This document shows, one piece after another, positions 1 through 7,315 of a DNA stretch of 19,737 nt. Source of the DNA: an uncultured Alistipes sp. GTDB taxonomy: Bacteria; Bacteroidota; Bacteroidia; Bacteroidales; Rikenellaceae. Made by a program: the position numbers and the translations under genes. Where the stretch lies: the NCBI GenBank assembly GCA_958449275.1, contig CAUDHE010000052.1, positions 1 to 19,737 of the forward strand, read 5' to 3'. Under the pieces are notes generated by a model. It saw only the letters and a list, made by a program, of their open reading frames with translations, did no database searches and had not been told where the DNA came from. Every line of letters starts with the position of its first letter. Position 1 is the stretch's first letter.

Positions 1-188
1 AGATTGGTGAGGCTCACCGCATCGTCGTCGACTATGCCTATGCGCCCCACTCCCGCCCCTGCGAGGTAGAGCAGCACGGGCGAGCCGAGTCCGCCCGCGC
101 CGACAACGAGCACGCGGGCCTCGCGTAACTTACGCTGCCCCTCGTCACCGATTTCGGGTAGCATGGTCTGACGTACGTAACGTGTCAT
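1..188 (-). CDS. thiF: ThiF/MoeB-family adenylyltransferase, N-terminal part (cut by window edge)
   Basis: This is the first 62 or so residues of a ThiF/MoeB/HesA E1-like enzyme; the rest lies left of the window. The family activates the C-terminal Gly-Gly of a sulfur-carrier protein as an acyl-adenylate, and in this operon the partner is surely ThiS. Visible are the start MTRYVRQTMLPEIGDEGQ, a typical family N-terminus, and the nucleotide-binding loop VVGAGGLGSPVLLYLAGAGV at about residues 28-47, followed by the acidic end of the second beta strand (IVDDD). The start ATG overlaps the thiH stop as ATGA, so the two genes are translationally coupled. ThiF and MoeB cannot be told apart from this fragment alone; the thiamine operon decides the name. 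Confidence 0.9.
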   Translation of the reverse strand, partial: MTRYVRQTMLPEIGDEGQRKLREARVLVVGAGGLGSPVLLYLAGAGVGRIGIVDDDAVSLTN

Positions 189-1327
189 GATCGGGTGATT
201 TTACGGGTGTCGCACAGATCGAACGAGGCATCCCAATCCTTCCATACGGGTTCGATCCCCGCATTTTTCAGTGCTCGAGCCACCTCGGCAGCGGTGCGTT
301 CGTCGCTCACGTGGAATTGTTCCAACGCCTGCGGATAGGTGGCGTAACCGCCGGGCTCGGTCTTGCTCGCTGCCGACATGGTGGTGACACCAAGAGAGGC
401 CATGCGGTCGCGGATCGGAGCCGGTTCACGCGTGGAGTAGGATATGTCGACGTCGTGGTCGAATATGCGCATGGCGAACGTAACCTGCGCAAGTTCGCGG
501 TCGTTCATTATCACGTTGGGACGGAAACCTTCGTTCTCGGCGGGACGCATGCGCGGAAAATTGACGCTGTAGCGTGTTTTCCAATAGTGTTTTTGCAGAT
601 AACGCAGATGATACGCCATCATGGTGACGTCGGTGCGCCACTCCTCCAGGCCGATCAACACTCCCATGCCGATGGAGTGCACGCCCGCTTGTCCCATACG
701 GTCGAATCCGTCGACGCGCCATTCGAATTTAGACTTCATGCCGCGCGGATGGTAGACGTTGTAACGCGCACGATTGTATGTCTCCTGAAAACATATCACT
801 CCGTTCAGACCGTGCCCCTTGAGTCTGCCATAATCGTCGGCACTCAGAGGCATGACCTCTATCTTCAGGTTACTGAAGTAGGGTTTGGCCATATCGAGCG
901 CGCGGGCTATGTAATCCACACCCGCCGCCGCAGGGTTTTCGCCCGTGACGAGAAGCAGATTTTCGAAAGGGCCGAGCCGCTTTATGGCGCGATACTCGTT
1001 CTCGATCTCGTCGGGCGCGAGAATGGTGCGCTTCATCGGGTTCGAGATATGGAATCCGCAATACACGCACGAATTGGTGCACGAATTGGTGAGGTAGAGA
1101 GGTATGAACATCGACATCGTCTTTCCGAAACGTTCCGCCGTATAGCGTCGGCTCAGACGCGCCATAGTCTCCAGATATGGTGCGGCGGCAGGCGACACGA
1201 GCGCCATGAAGTCGTCGACGGTGCAATGCCGTGCCGCGAGAGCGCGACGCACGTCGGCATCGGTCTTCGACATGATTGCCTCGGTAGTCTCCTCCCACGA
1301 TATTTTCTCTAATTGTTCGGAAAACAT
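185..1327 (-). CDS. thiH: 2-iminoacetate synthase ThiH (radical SAM tyrosine lyase)
   Basis: ThiH splits tyrosine with a 5'-deoxyadenosyl radical to give dehydroglycine (2-iminoacetate) and p-cresol. ThiG uses the dehydroglycine to build the thiazole ring, which is the anaerobic alternative to glycine oxidase ThiO. The 380-residue length is normal for the family. The radical SAM cluster motif is CTNSCVYC, with Cys83, Cys87 and Cys90, preceded by the typical strand MFIPLYLTN. Further family signatures are LLLVTGE (about 123-129), the GMGVLIGLEEWR segment and FPRMRP. Its stop overlaps the thiF start by 4 nt. A 109-nt spacer holding two hairpins separates it from the upstream HEAT-like gene. The oxygen-sensitive enzyme fits an anaerobic host. 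Confidence 0.96.
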   Translation of the reverse strand: MFSEQLEKISWEETTEAIMSKTDADVRRALAARHCTVDDFMALVSPAAAPYLETMARLSRRYTAERFGKTMSMFIPLYLTNSCTNSCVYCGFHISNPMKRTILAPDEIENEYRAIKRLGPFENLLLVTGENPAAAGVDYIARALDMAKPYFSNLKIEVMPLSADDYGRLKGHGLNGVICFQETYNRARYNVYHPRGMKSKFEWRVDGFDRMGQAGVHSIGMGVLIGLEEWRTDVTMMAYHLRYLQKHYWKTRYSVNFPRMRPAENEGFRPNVIMNDRELAQVTFAMRIFDHDVDISYSTREPAPIRDRMASLGVTTMSAASKTEPGGYATYPQALEQFHVSDERTAAEVARALKNAGIEPVWKDWDASFDLCDTRKITRS

Positions 1328-1370
1328 TTTATCCTTAAATTATGTCATTTTCATTTTTCGCGTACGGATT

Positions 1371-1418
1371 ATCTTCGGTGGCTGCGGGGGCGCATCTTCG
1401 ATGCGAGCCGCCGAAGAT
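1371..1418 (-). other. Large branched hairpin in the spacer upstream of thiH
   Basis: Positions 1371-1383 (atcttcggtggct) and 1406-1418 (agccgccgaagat) form a 13-position stem with one imperfect pair. Inside it, 1391-1395 (cgcat) and 1401-1405 (atgcg) form a second small hairpin. It lies between the HEAT-like gene and thiH and has no T run after it, so it does not look like an intrinsic terminator. Its role is unknown; mRNA processing, stabilisation of the upstream message or a small repeat element are all possible. Confidence 0.55.
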
Positions 1419-1421
1419 AGT

Positions 1422-1438
1422 AATACCCTGCGGGCATT
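1422..1438 (-). repeat. Small hairpin spanning the stop of the HEAT-like gene (copy 1 of a pair)
   Basis: On the minus-strand RNA the sequence reads aatgccc-gca-gggtatt. It gives a 7-bp stem that includes one G-U pair and overlaps the TAA stop codon of the HEAT-like gene. A near-identical hairpin lies at 3698-3715 in the thiG-thiC spacer. The G-U pair would be an A-C mismatch on the other strand, which suggests that the transcribed strand matters. Confidence 0.5.
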
Positions 1439-1952
1439 ACAGTTTCTTTAATATGTTTCGCCTCACCGAAGCTACGGCCGCAGGCAGACACTCGTCGTCG
1501 ACACTCTCCATATATGCGCGCAGCTCCTCGCGCAACTCCTCGTGATGACGGCATAGCGAGTAGGCTATCTTGCCGCACAGCGAACGCGAAGCTACGCTCA
1601 GCTTCGGAGAAAACATGCCGTCGAGACAGAAATCGAGCAGATCGACATCGGGTTCCTCCTCTTCGGACAGATGGCGCACGATGCTCAACAGCAGACGCTG
1701 AATACCCGAGTGACGTTCGGCCATGGCACGGGACGTGATCTCGGCACGTCGTTCGGCAAAAAGTTCGGGAGCACGCGCCGCGATCTTCTCCAGAGCCCAT
1801 GCGGCATGCCACGCCACTACGGTCTCGCCGTCGTCGAGCAATGCCTGCAACTCCTCGAAGAGTTCGGGATCGATGGCTGCTTCATCCGCCGTGCGGTCGA
1901 TCCGCGCGCGCGACATGCAGCGCGAGGCGAGTATTTCGCGCAGCGACGTCAT
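1437..1952 (-). CDS. Small HEAT-repeat-like protein of unknown role inside the thi operon
   Basis: I do not recognise a defined function. The product is 171 residues from the ATG at 1952, only 4 nt after the thiC stop. An upstream in-frame ATG at 1988 would overlap thiC by 32 nt and is less likely. The sequence is almost entirely alpha-helical and acidic. It contains repeat-like helix pairs such as ETVVAWHAAWALEKIAARAP (about residues 43-62) and LSVASRSLCGKIAYSLC (about 117-133), the usual look of HEAT or armadillo scaffolds. No catalytic motif, signal peptide or membrane segment is visible. I recall similar short HEAT-like proteins in Bacteroidetes, some carrying doubtful annotations such as adenylosuccinate lyase; that is memory, not a search. 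Its tight coupling to thiC suggests co-expression with thiamine synthesis but does not prove a role in it. Confidence 0.75.
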   Translation of the reverse strand: MTSLREILASRCMSRARIDRTADEAAIDPELFEELQALLDDGETVVAWHAAWALEKIAARAPELFAERRAEITSRAMAERHSGIQRLLLSIVRHLSEEEEPDVDLLDFCLDGMFSPKLSVASRSLCGKIAYSLCRHHEELREELRAYMESVDDECLPAAVASVRRNILKKL

Positions 1953-1956
1953 GACG

Positions 1957-3672
1957 TTACATTTTGTCGGTCGTCGCCTTGTCGGCAAACTCGCGGCGTA
2001 TGTCGCGGCTCAGACGCATGGCGCAGAAATTGGGTCCGCACATGGTGCAGTATTCGCCGTCGGTATGACGTCCCGCATGGAAATACTGCATGGCGCGTTC
2101 GGGATCGAACGACAGATCGAACTGGTCTTTCCATCGAAATTCGAAGCGGGCCTTGCTCAAAGCGTCGTCGCGCATCTGCGCTCCCGGGTGCCCCTTGGCA
2201 AGATCGGCGGCGTGGGCGGCAATCTTGTAGGTGACCACTCCCGTACGCACGTCCTCCTTGTCGGGCAGCGCGAGATGCTCCTTGGGTGTGACGTAACACA
2301 ACATTGCCGTACCGAGCCAGCCTATCTGCGCCGCACCTATGGCCGAGGTTATATGGTCGTACCCGGGCGCGATGTCGGTGACGATGGGACCGAGGGTGTA
2401 GAACGGAGCGTCGTGGCACTTCTCGATCTGACGCTCCATGTTCTCGCGTATCTTGTGCATGGGCACGTGCCCGGGTCCTTCGATGAATGCCTGCACGTTT
2501 TTGGCCCAAGCACGCTGCACCAGCTCGCCGAGCGTGTCGAGTTCGGCGAACTGCGCCTCGTCGTTGGCATCGGCTATCGACCCGGGACGCAGACCGTCGC
2601 CGAGCGACACCGCCACGTCGTAATCGGCCAAAATATCGCATATATCGTCGAAATGTTCGTAGAGGAAACTCTCGCGGTCGTGGACCAGACACCATTTACT
2701 CATGATGCTGCCCCCGCGGCTCACTATGCCGCACAGCCGCTTGTCGGCCAAATGCACGTTCTTGCGGCGTATTCCCGCATGAATGGTGAAGTAGTCGACC
2801 CCTTGTTCGCACTGCTCTATGAGCGTGTCGCGATATAGTTCCCACGTAAGATCCTCCACACGGCCCCCTACCTTCTCCAACGCCTGATACACGGGTACCG
2901 TACCCACGGGGACGGGACAGTTGCGGATGATCCATTCCCGCGTTTCGTGTATGTTGGCACCCGTCGAGAGATCCATGAGCGTGTCGCCGCCCCACTTACA
3001 GCTCCACAACGCCTTCTCCACCTCCTCCTCGATGCTCGACGTGGTGGCAGAATTACCTATGTTGGTATTTATCTTCACGAGGAAGTTACGGCCGATTATC
3101 ATAGGCTCGGCTTCGGGGTGGTTGATGTTGGCCGGCAGCACGGCACGCCCCTCGGCGATCTCGCGACGCACGAACTCGGGCGTTATGCGGGTCTCGATGC
3201 CCGCCTGCTCGCAGTTCATGTTCTCGCGAATGGCCACGTACTCCATTTCGGGCGTTATAATGCCGCGCCTGGCGTATGCCATCTGCGTTACGGCTGCTCC
3301 CCGCTTGGCACGGTAAGGCAAGGCAATGTGTTCGAACCGAAGCTCGTCGAGCGAACGATCGTCGCGACGCATGCGGCCGTACTCCGAACTGATCTCGGGC
3401 AGTCGCTCCACATCGCCGCGGGCCGCGATCCACTCCTCGCGCAGGCGCGGCAAACCCTTACGGAGATCGACCGCTATGTCGGGATCGCTGAACGGACCGC
3501 TGGTATCGTAAACGTATACGTCGGGATTGGGCGTATAGTGTTTCTCGCCGTTTTCGTCTACACGGACGCTCGGCACCTGCTCGATGCGACGCATAGCCAC
3601 GCGAATCTCGGGATGGAGCTTACCTTGGATGTAGACTTTATGCGAACGTGAATATTTTATTTCTGGTTTCAT
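1957..3672 (-). CDS. thiC: Phosphomethylpyrimidine synthase ThiC
   Basis: ThiC converts 5-aminoimidazole ribotide to hydroxymethylpyrimidine phosphate, the pyrimidine half of thiamine, in a radical SAM rearrangement. The protein has 571 residues, a bacterial form without a long N-terminal extension. The non-canonical cluster motif near the C-terminus is CTMCGPNFC (Cys542, Cys545, Cys550), a hallmark of ThiC. Other family stretches are YAGIETRI-like EQAGIETRITPEFVRREIAE, TNIGNSATTSSIEEEVEKAL, DLSTGANIHETREWIIRN, SRGGSIMSKWCL and EGPGHVPMHKIRENM. It is preceded by a 50-nt spacer after thiG that contains a small hairpin, and followed after 4 nt by the HEAT-like gene. Control is expected from the TPP riboswitch at the operon start. 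Confidence 0.98.
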   Translation of the reverse strand: MKPEIKYSRSHKVYIQGKLHPEIRVAMRRIEQVPSVRVDENGEKHYTPNPDVYVYDTSGPFSDPDIAVDLRKGLPRLREEWIAARGDVERLPEISSEYGRMRRDDRSLDELRFEHIALPYRAKRGAAVTQMAYARRGIITPEMEYVAIRENMNCEQAGIETRITPEFVRREIAEGRAVLPANINHPEAEPMIIGRNFLVKINTNIGNSATTSSIEEEVEKALWSCKWGGDTLMDLSTGANIHETREWIIRNCPVPVGTVPVYQALEKVGGRVEDLTWELYRDTLIEQCEQGVDYFTIHAGIRRKNVHLADKRLCGIVSRGGSIMSKWCLVHDRESFLYEHFDDICDILADYDVAVSLGDGLRPGSIADANDEAQFAELDTLGELVQRAWAKNVQAFIEGPGHVPMHKIRENMERQIEKCHDAPFYTLGPIVTDIAPGYDHITSAIGAAQIGWLGTAMLCYVTPKEHLALPDKEDVRTGVVTYKIAAHAADLAKGHPGAQMRDDALSKARFEFRWKDQFDLSFDPERAMQYFHAGRHTDGEYCTMCGPNFCAMRLSRDIRREFADKATTDKM

Positions 3673-3697
3673 GATCTTGCGTGATTATTTTATTGGC

Positions 3698-3715
3698 AAT
3701 GCCCCGCAGGGCATT
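3698..3715 (-). repeat. Small hairpin in the thiG-thiC spacer (copy 2 of a pair)
   Basis: The 18-nt sequence aatgccccgcagggcatt forms a perfect 7-bp stem with a 4-nt loop. It matches the hairpin at 1422-1438 in the same operon (arms aatgccc and gggcatt). It lies 8 to 25 nt downstream of the thiG stop and lacks a following T run, so termination is unlikely. Message processing or stability is a possible role. Confidence 0.55.
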
Positions 3716-3722
3716 ACGGGTT

Positions 3723-4499
3723 CTATTCGTCGAGGAAAGCGGTGAGCGGCGAACTGGCCTCGGCCTGGAAATCCGTCGACGGCATTCCGAGTCCCGCTTC
3801 GTATGCCTTTCGGCCCGCCTCCACCGCACTGCGGAACGCATCGGCCATCGCCACCGGATCGCCAGCCACGGCTATGGCCGTATTGACCAGACATGCGGCG
3901 GCCCCCATCTCCATCGCCTCGGCGGCATGACTCGGAGCACCTATACCCGCGTCGACCACCACAGGGACTGTCGACTGCTCGATTATGATGCGCAGAAAGT
4001 CGCGCGTGCGCAGACCTCTATTACTGCCTATCGGCGCGCCGAGAGGCATGACGGCAGCCGCACCGACCTCCTCGAGTCGCTTGCACAACGTGGGGTCGGC
4101 CTGACAATAGGGCAATACGACGAAACCCATTCCGACCAGTTTTTCGGTCGCTTTCAACGTCTCGACCGAATCGGGCAGCAGGTAGCGAGGATCGGGATGA
4201 ATCTCCAGTTTGAGCCATTCGGTGCCGAACGCTTCGCGCGCCATCATGGCGGCGAATACGGCCTCCTCGGCGTTGCGCACGCCCGAGGTGTTGGGCAGCA
4301 GTCGAATGTCGGGGCGTACGATGTGCCTCATCATGTCGTCGTCCTCGTCGCCGAGTTCTATGCGTTTCATGGCTACTGTGACCATTTCGGTGCCCGAGGC
4401 CTCGATAGCCCGCTCCATCAGAGCATTGGAGCCGAATTTTCCCGTTCCGAGAAACAGTCGCGACGAAAATTCGCGACCTGCGATAACGAGTTTTTCCAT
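3723..4499 (-). CDS. thiG: Thiazole synthase ThiG
   Basis: ThiG condenses 1-deoxyxylulose 5-phosphate, dehydroglycine from ThiH and sulfur from ThiS thiocarboxylate into the thiazole phosphate. The protein has 258 residues, the usual length. It starts with the typical stretch REFSSRLFLGTGKF (residues 9-22). The expected Schiff-base lysine is Lys97 in TEWLKLEIHPD, matching the family's W-[IL]-K-L-E motif. Later signatures are VLPYCQADP, GAAAVMPLGAPIGSNRG and the phosphate-binding VVVDAGIGAPSHAAEAMEMG. It follows thiE after a 15-nt gap and precedes thiC. It should work as a complex with ThiH and ThiS, all encoded here. Confidence 0.98.
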   Translation of the reverse strand: MEKLVIAGREFSSRLFLGTGKFGSNALMERAIEASGTEMVTVAMKRIELGDEDDDMMRHIVRPDIRLLPNTSGVRNAEEAVFAAMMAREAFGTEWLKLEIHPDPRYLLPDSVETLKATEKLVGMGFVVLPYCQADPTLCKRLEEVGAAAVMPLGAPIGSNRGLRTRDFLRIIIEQSTVPVVVDAGIGAPSHAAEAMEMGAAACLVNTAIAVAGDPVAMADAFRSAVEAGRKAYEAGLGMPSTDFQAEASSPLTAFLDE

Positions 4500-4514
4500 A
4501 TCTGTTTCAATTAT

Positions 4515-5159
4515 TTATTCGTCCGTCGTATACTGTTCCATCGCTCCGACCACACGCCGCATCTCCGCCACGGGATCGTCGGCGCGCAGCACCGAACCCG
4601 ACAAGGCTATGCCCGTCACGCCCGTACGCATGATGGAGTCGATGTCGTCGAACTCGATACCCCCTATGGCCACTATGGGCAGCGATATCCCGCTTTCGCG
4701 CATGCGTCGCACTATATCGCGATAACCCTCCGCCCCGAGCACGGGACTGAGTTTTCGTTTCGTGGCGGTGAAGCGGAACGGCCCGCAGCCTATGTAGTCG
4801 GCACCCGCCTCGGCGAGCGCCGCCACGTCGGCGAAGGTGTTTGCCGTGCCGCCTATCACGATATCGGGACCGAGCATCCGCCGCGCCTCGGCCACGGGCA
4901 TGTCGTCCTTGCCGAGGTGCACGCCGTCGGCACCCGTAACGCCTGCCAGCTCCGCATGGTCGTCGATGACGAACGTCGCGCCGAAGCGGTCGCACAAGGC
5001 ACGTACCTCGCGGGCCGTGGCGACGAAAAGCCGTTCGTCGGCATCCTTCATGCGCAACTGCACCCATCGGCAGCCGCCCTCCAAGGCCATGCGCGCCGAG
5101 TCGATATAAGCGTAACGCTCGGTGAAATGGGTTATGAACTGCAATCCGATCGGTGTCAT
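4515..5159 (-). CDS. thiE: Thiamine-phosphate synthase ThiE
   Basis: ThiE joins hydroxymethylpyrimidine pyrophosphate and thiazole phosphate to give thiamine phosphate. The start was set at 5159, where the ATG overlaps the thiS stop as ATGA, giving 214 residues, the normal family size. The frame stays open upstream to 5417, but that part overlaps thiS and the riboswitch and is not coding. Family motifs are visible in order: VQLRMKD (33-39), DDHAELA (66-72), HLGKDDMP (81-88), the pyrophosphate-binding GPFRFTATK (126-134) and VAIGGI (about 160). The related thiazole tautomerase TenI has a similar fold, but the intact pyrophosphate-binding TATK segment and the gene position favour ThiE. Confidence 0.96.
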   Translation of the reverse strand: MTPIGLQFITHFTERYAYIDSARMALEGGCRWVQLRMKDADERLFVATAREVRALCDRFGATFVIDDHAELAGVTGADGVHLGKDDMPVAEARRMLGPDIVIGGTANTFADVAALAEAGADYIGCGPFRFTATKRKLSPVLGAEGYRDIVRRMRESGISLPIVAIGGIEFDDIDSIMRTGVTGIALSGSVLRADDPVAEMRRVVGAMEQYTTDE

Positions 5160-5350
5160 CCTCCGCAAGCCATTTTGATTACGACCAGTCTGTCGCCTTC
5201 CGCCAATAGTCGGCCGGCCCACTCGGCACGCGGAACCACGCTGTTGCCGAGAGCGATCGCCACCATATCGGGCAATCCCAGTTCGCCGTGCAGAGCGGCA
5301 ATGTCGGCAGCGTCGGTTTCGACTGCATTGCCGTTTACGTATACGGTCAT
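5156..5350 (-). CDS. thiS: Sulfur-carrier protein ThiS
   Basis: ThiS is the small ubiquitin-like carrier that delivers sulfur to ThiG as a C-terminal thiocarboxylate after ThiF adenylation. The product has 64 residues, starts MTVYVNGNAVE and ends in the obligatory Gly-Gly (MACGG). The segment MVAIALGNSVVPRAEW matches the family pattern of V-A-x-x-x-N with a following P-R-x-x-W. It is the first gene after the TPP riboswitch, and its TGA overlaps the thiE ATG, so carrier and synthase are coupled. No Shine-Dalgarno sequence is seen before the ATG, which is usual for Bacteroidetes. Confidence 0.97.
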   Translation of the reverse strand: MTVYVNGNAVETDAADIAALHGELGLPDMVAIALGNSVVPRAEWAGRLLAEGDRLVVIKMACGG

Positions 5351-5414
5351 AAAGTTCGATTTTAAAAGTTACGCGGATAAATGCAACGGGAAACCGCTTG
5401 CGAGAGAAACGACA

Positions 5415-5487
5415 CACAATTCCTACGGCAGTGCTGACTGCATCAGGTTCGAGGGTATGATCTCAGCCCGCATAGGGCACCCCTTTG
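5415..5487 (-). ncRNA. TPP (thi-box) riboswitch aptamer
   Basis: On the minus strand the conserved TPP aptamer blocks appear in order: the 5' element aaaggggtgccc (about 5486-5475), the pyrimidine-sensor core gggctgaga (about 5469-5461), then taccctcgaacctgatg (about 5457-5441), the second helix with cagcactg, and the closing cgtaggaatt (about 5427-5418). It binds thiamine pyrophosphate and lowers expression of the operon. Between aptamer and thiS I see no hairpin followed by a T run in the roughly 64 nt, so control of translation start or anti-processing is more likely than termination. Confidence 0.96.
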
Positions 5488-5501
5488 TATTTATCTGTGG
5501 G

Positions 5502-5509
5502 CAAAGTTA
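5502..5509 (-). promoter_or_regulatory. Likely promoter -7 box of the thi operon
   Basis: The minus-strand octamer TAACTTTG matches the Bacteroidetes sigma-ABfr -7 consensus TAnnTTTG and sits 15 nt upstream of the riboswitch. No TTTG is found at the expected -33 distance, so the call is moderate. Confidence 0.55.
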
Positions 5510-5590
5510 ACCAAAAAACGAAATAATTGTTCGGCGAGAGGGATATTTTTAGGAATATAATGCGTCGCACGAGCGCAAGCCTCACCTCGG

Positions 5591-7192
5591 TCAGAACTCG
5601 GCGGGAGAATGCAGCCGTATCCGCCGTCCGTCGACGGGATGGTCGAACTCCAAGGCCTCGGCATGCAGACACAACCTCTCACCGCCCGTGCCGTATATGT
5701 CGTCGCCAACGATCGGCGCATTGAGTCCCTCGGCGTGCGCCGCATGTACGCGCAACTGGTGCGTGCGTCCCGTGAGGGGATAGAACCGCACCCGCGTCAC
5801 GGCTCCTTCGCAGCCTGTCACTTCGTAACGGGTTACCGCGCTGCGGCCGTCGGGGGCCGCCATCTGCCGCGGACGATGGTCGTAATCGAGTTTCAAAGGC
5901 AAGGATACGGTCCCGCTGCGCCGCTCGACGATACCGTCCAGCAAAGCGACATAGCTTTTCTTAACGCTACGGTTTATGAACTGCGCCTGCAAAGCCTTGT
6001 GCGCCTCCTTGTTTTTGGCCAGCAACAGCAACCCCGAGGTGGATTGGTCGAGCCTATGCACGACGACAGGCCCCGTAATGTCGGGATAGCGCTCGCGCGC
6101 CCACTCCTCGACCGACCGCACGCCCGATTTTCCCGTCACGGAGAGCATTCCGCCCGGCTTGTCGATCGCGACGACATGGTCGTCCTCCCACACGATCCGC
6201 GGCTCGGGCGTCACGATGCCGAGCAGCGGATTAGGCTCCACCTCAAGTCCTTCGAGCATGTGCAGCAGGATAGGTTTGCATTTGCCGTTGCAGGCGGGAT
6301 AGTAGTTGCCGTGACGGCGCACCTCGCCTTTGGGCGACGCTCCCCACCAGAACTCCGCCATCGCCAGAGGTTGCAGCCCGTGCAAATAAGCGTATTGCAG
6401 AAGTTTGGGTGCGGCGCACTCCCCCGCTCCCGCAGGCGGGATGCGCCGAGGCGTAGAGGCGAAAAGAGCGCAAAGATCGCGCTCCTCGCCGCGAGCGTTG
6501 AGCATACGGAAATTACCGAAAATACGCATCTGAAGCTCGGCGGAGCGACGACGGCGTTCGTTGCGGAGAGCTTCGATCGCGCAGTCGTACTCGGCCAGTT
6601 GCGAACGCGCCTGCTCGACAAGCGTCTTGTGATGACGCTTGAGACGTTGAAAATCGGCGTTTTCGCGTTGGCTTTCGAGTATGAGAACCGCCTCGTCCGC
6701 CCCCTCGGCACGGCGTGTCGCCCGAGATTGTTTCGAGAGCTTCATGCCGCGTTTCATGGCATCGATCTCGCATCGGGCAGCACACTCGGCCTTTTCGAGA
6801 CGGTCTCGCGCCGCAATGCAGCCGTCGCTCCGCACGAGTTCGTCCACCCGACGGTTGATGAGCGATATGGCAGCCTCCTCGCGACGGAAAAAGTCGTCGG
6901 GCCGCAACATGTCGTAAACGGGCGGAACGAAGTAGTCGTGGCGGTTGGTGCCGTCCAGATTACCCGAAAATGCGGCCAGAAACCCCAAGCATCCGTCGGC
7001 ATCGCGGACCGCAAGCACACCGAACATCTTGCCGCGGCCGAGCTCCTCGCGCCAGTCGTCGCGCGAGGATATGTAACGCTGCGTCTGCTCGGCAGCCATG
7101 CGGCTCAGCGGATGCGGCGTGTAGGCGAAAGGCCATGTAAAGAGTCGGGGCAACGGAATCCCGTCGGTGGGAAGTTCGAAACGATGCAACAT
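5591..7192 (-). CDS. RluA-family RNA pseudouridine synthase with long N-terminal domain
   Basis: The C-terminal 210 or so residues are a pseudouridine synthase of the RluA/RluC type, which isomerises uridine in rRNA or tRNA. The catalytic motif is HRLDQSTSGLLLLAK at about 379-393, with catalytic Asp382. Flanking signatures are IDKPGGMLSV, KSYVALLDG and GRTHQLRVHAAH. The first 310 or so residues are not part of the catalytic fold. They begin RFELPTDGIPLPRLFTWPFA and include a charged stretch (about 95-235) rich in Glu, Lys and Arg with coiled-coil character, then a Cys-containing part (YPACNGKC). I chose the ATG at 7192 (533 residues) because a perfect -7 box lies between it and the upstream ATG at 7225. 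I recall this architecture from other Bacteroidales; its RNA target is not known to me. Confidence 0.9.
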   Translation of the reverse strand: MLHRFELPTDGIPLPRLFTWPFAYTPHPLSRMAAEQTQRYISSRDDWREELGRGKMFGVLAVRDADGCLGFLAAFSGNLDGTNRHDYFVPPVYDMLRPDDFFRREEAAISLINRRVDELVRSDGCIAARDRLEKAECAARCEIDAMKRGMKLSKQSRATRRAEGADEAVLILESQRENADFQRLKRHHKTLVEQARSQLAEYDCAIEALRNERRRRSAELQMRIFGNFRMLNARGEERDLCALFASTPRRIPPAGAGECAAPKLLQYAYLHGLQPLAMAEFWWGASPKGEVRRHGNYYPACNGKCKPILLHMLEGLEVEPNPLLGIVTPEPRIVWEDDHVVAIDKPGGMLSVTGKSGVRSVEEWARERYPDITGPVVVHRLDQSTSGLLLLAKNKEAHKALQAQFINRSVKKSYVALLDGIVERRSGTVSLPLKLDYDHRPRQMAAPDGRSAVTRYEVTGCEGAVTRVRFYPLTGRTHQLRVHAAHAEGLNAPIVGDDIYGTGGERLCLHAEALEFDHPVDGRRIRLHSPAEF

Positions 7193-7212
7193 TCGGGTAC
7201 GGGTTTTGTCCG

Positions 7213-7220
7213 CAAAATTA
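7213..7220 (-). promoter_or_regulatory. Likely promoter -7 box of the pseudouridine synthase gene
   Basis: TAATTTTG on the minus strand matches TAnnTTTG perfectly, 20 nt before the chosen ATG at 7192 and inside the alternative N-terminal extension, which argues against the start at 7225. Just upstream, 7229-7244 forms a 6-bp hairpin (ggcgga-aaaa-tccgcc) that could be an operator or chance. Confidence 0.5.
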
Positions 7221-7315
7221 ACCATTCGGGCGGAAAAATCCGCCGATCGAGGCGCGTTTTACCGTATGGCACGGAAATTACTGCGCAACACACGAACTTT
7301 ATAAATTTCGGAAAT

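Noticed and set aside
5160..5417. N-terminal extension of ThiE through thiS and the riboswitch
   Set aside because: It overlaps thiS fully in another frame and the aptamer. The ATG at 5159 overlaps the thiS stop and gives the normal family length.
7302..7309. TAAATTTC as promoter -7 box of the choloylglycine hydrolase gene
   Set aside because: It has seven of eight consensus positions but no TTTG upstream, and the ATG follows 6 nt later. This is too weak to list as a feature.
5609..7315. Upstream in-frame extension of the choloylglycine hydrolase frame
   Set aside because: The extension lies opposite the pseudouridine synthase and shows no domain. The signal peptide starts cleanly at the ATG at 7316.
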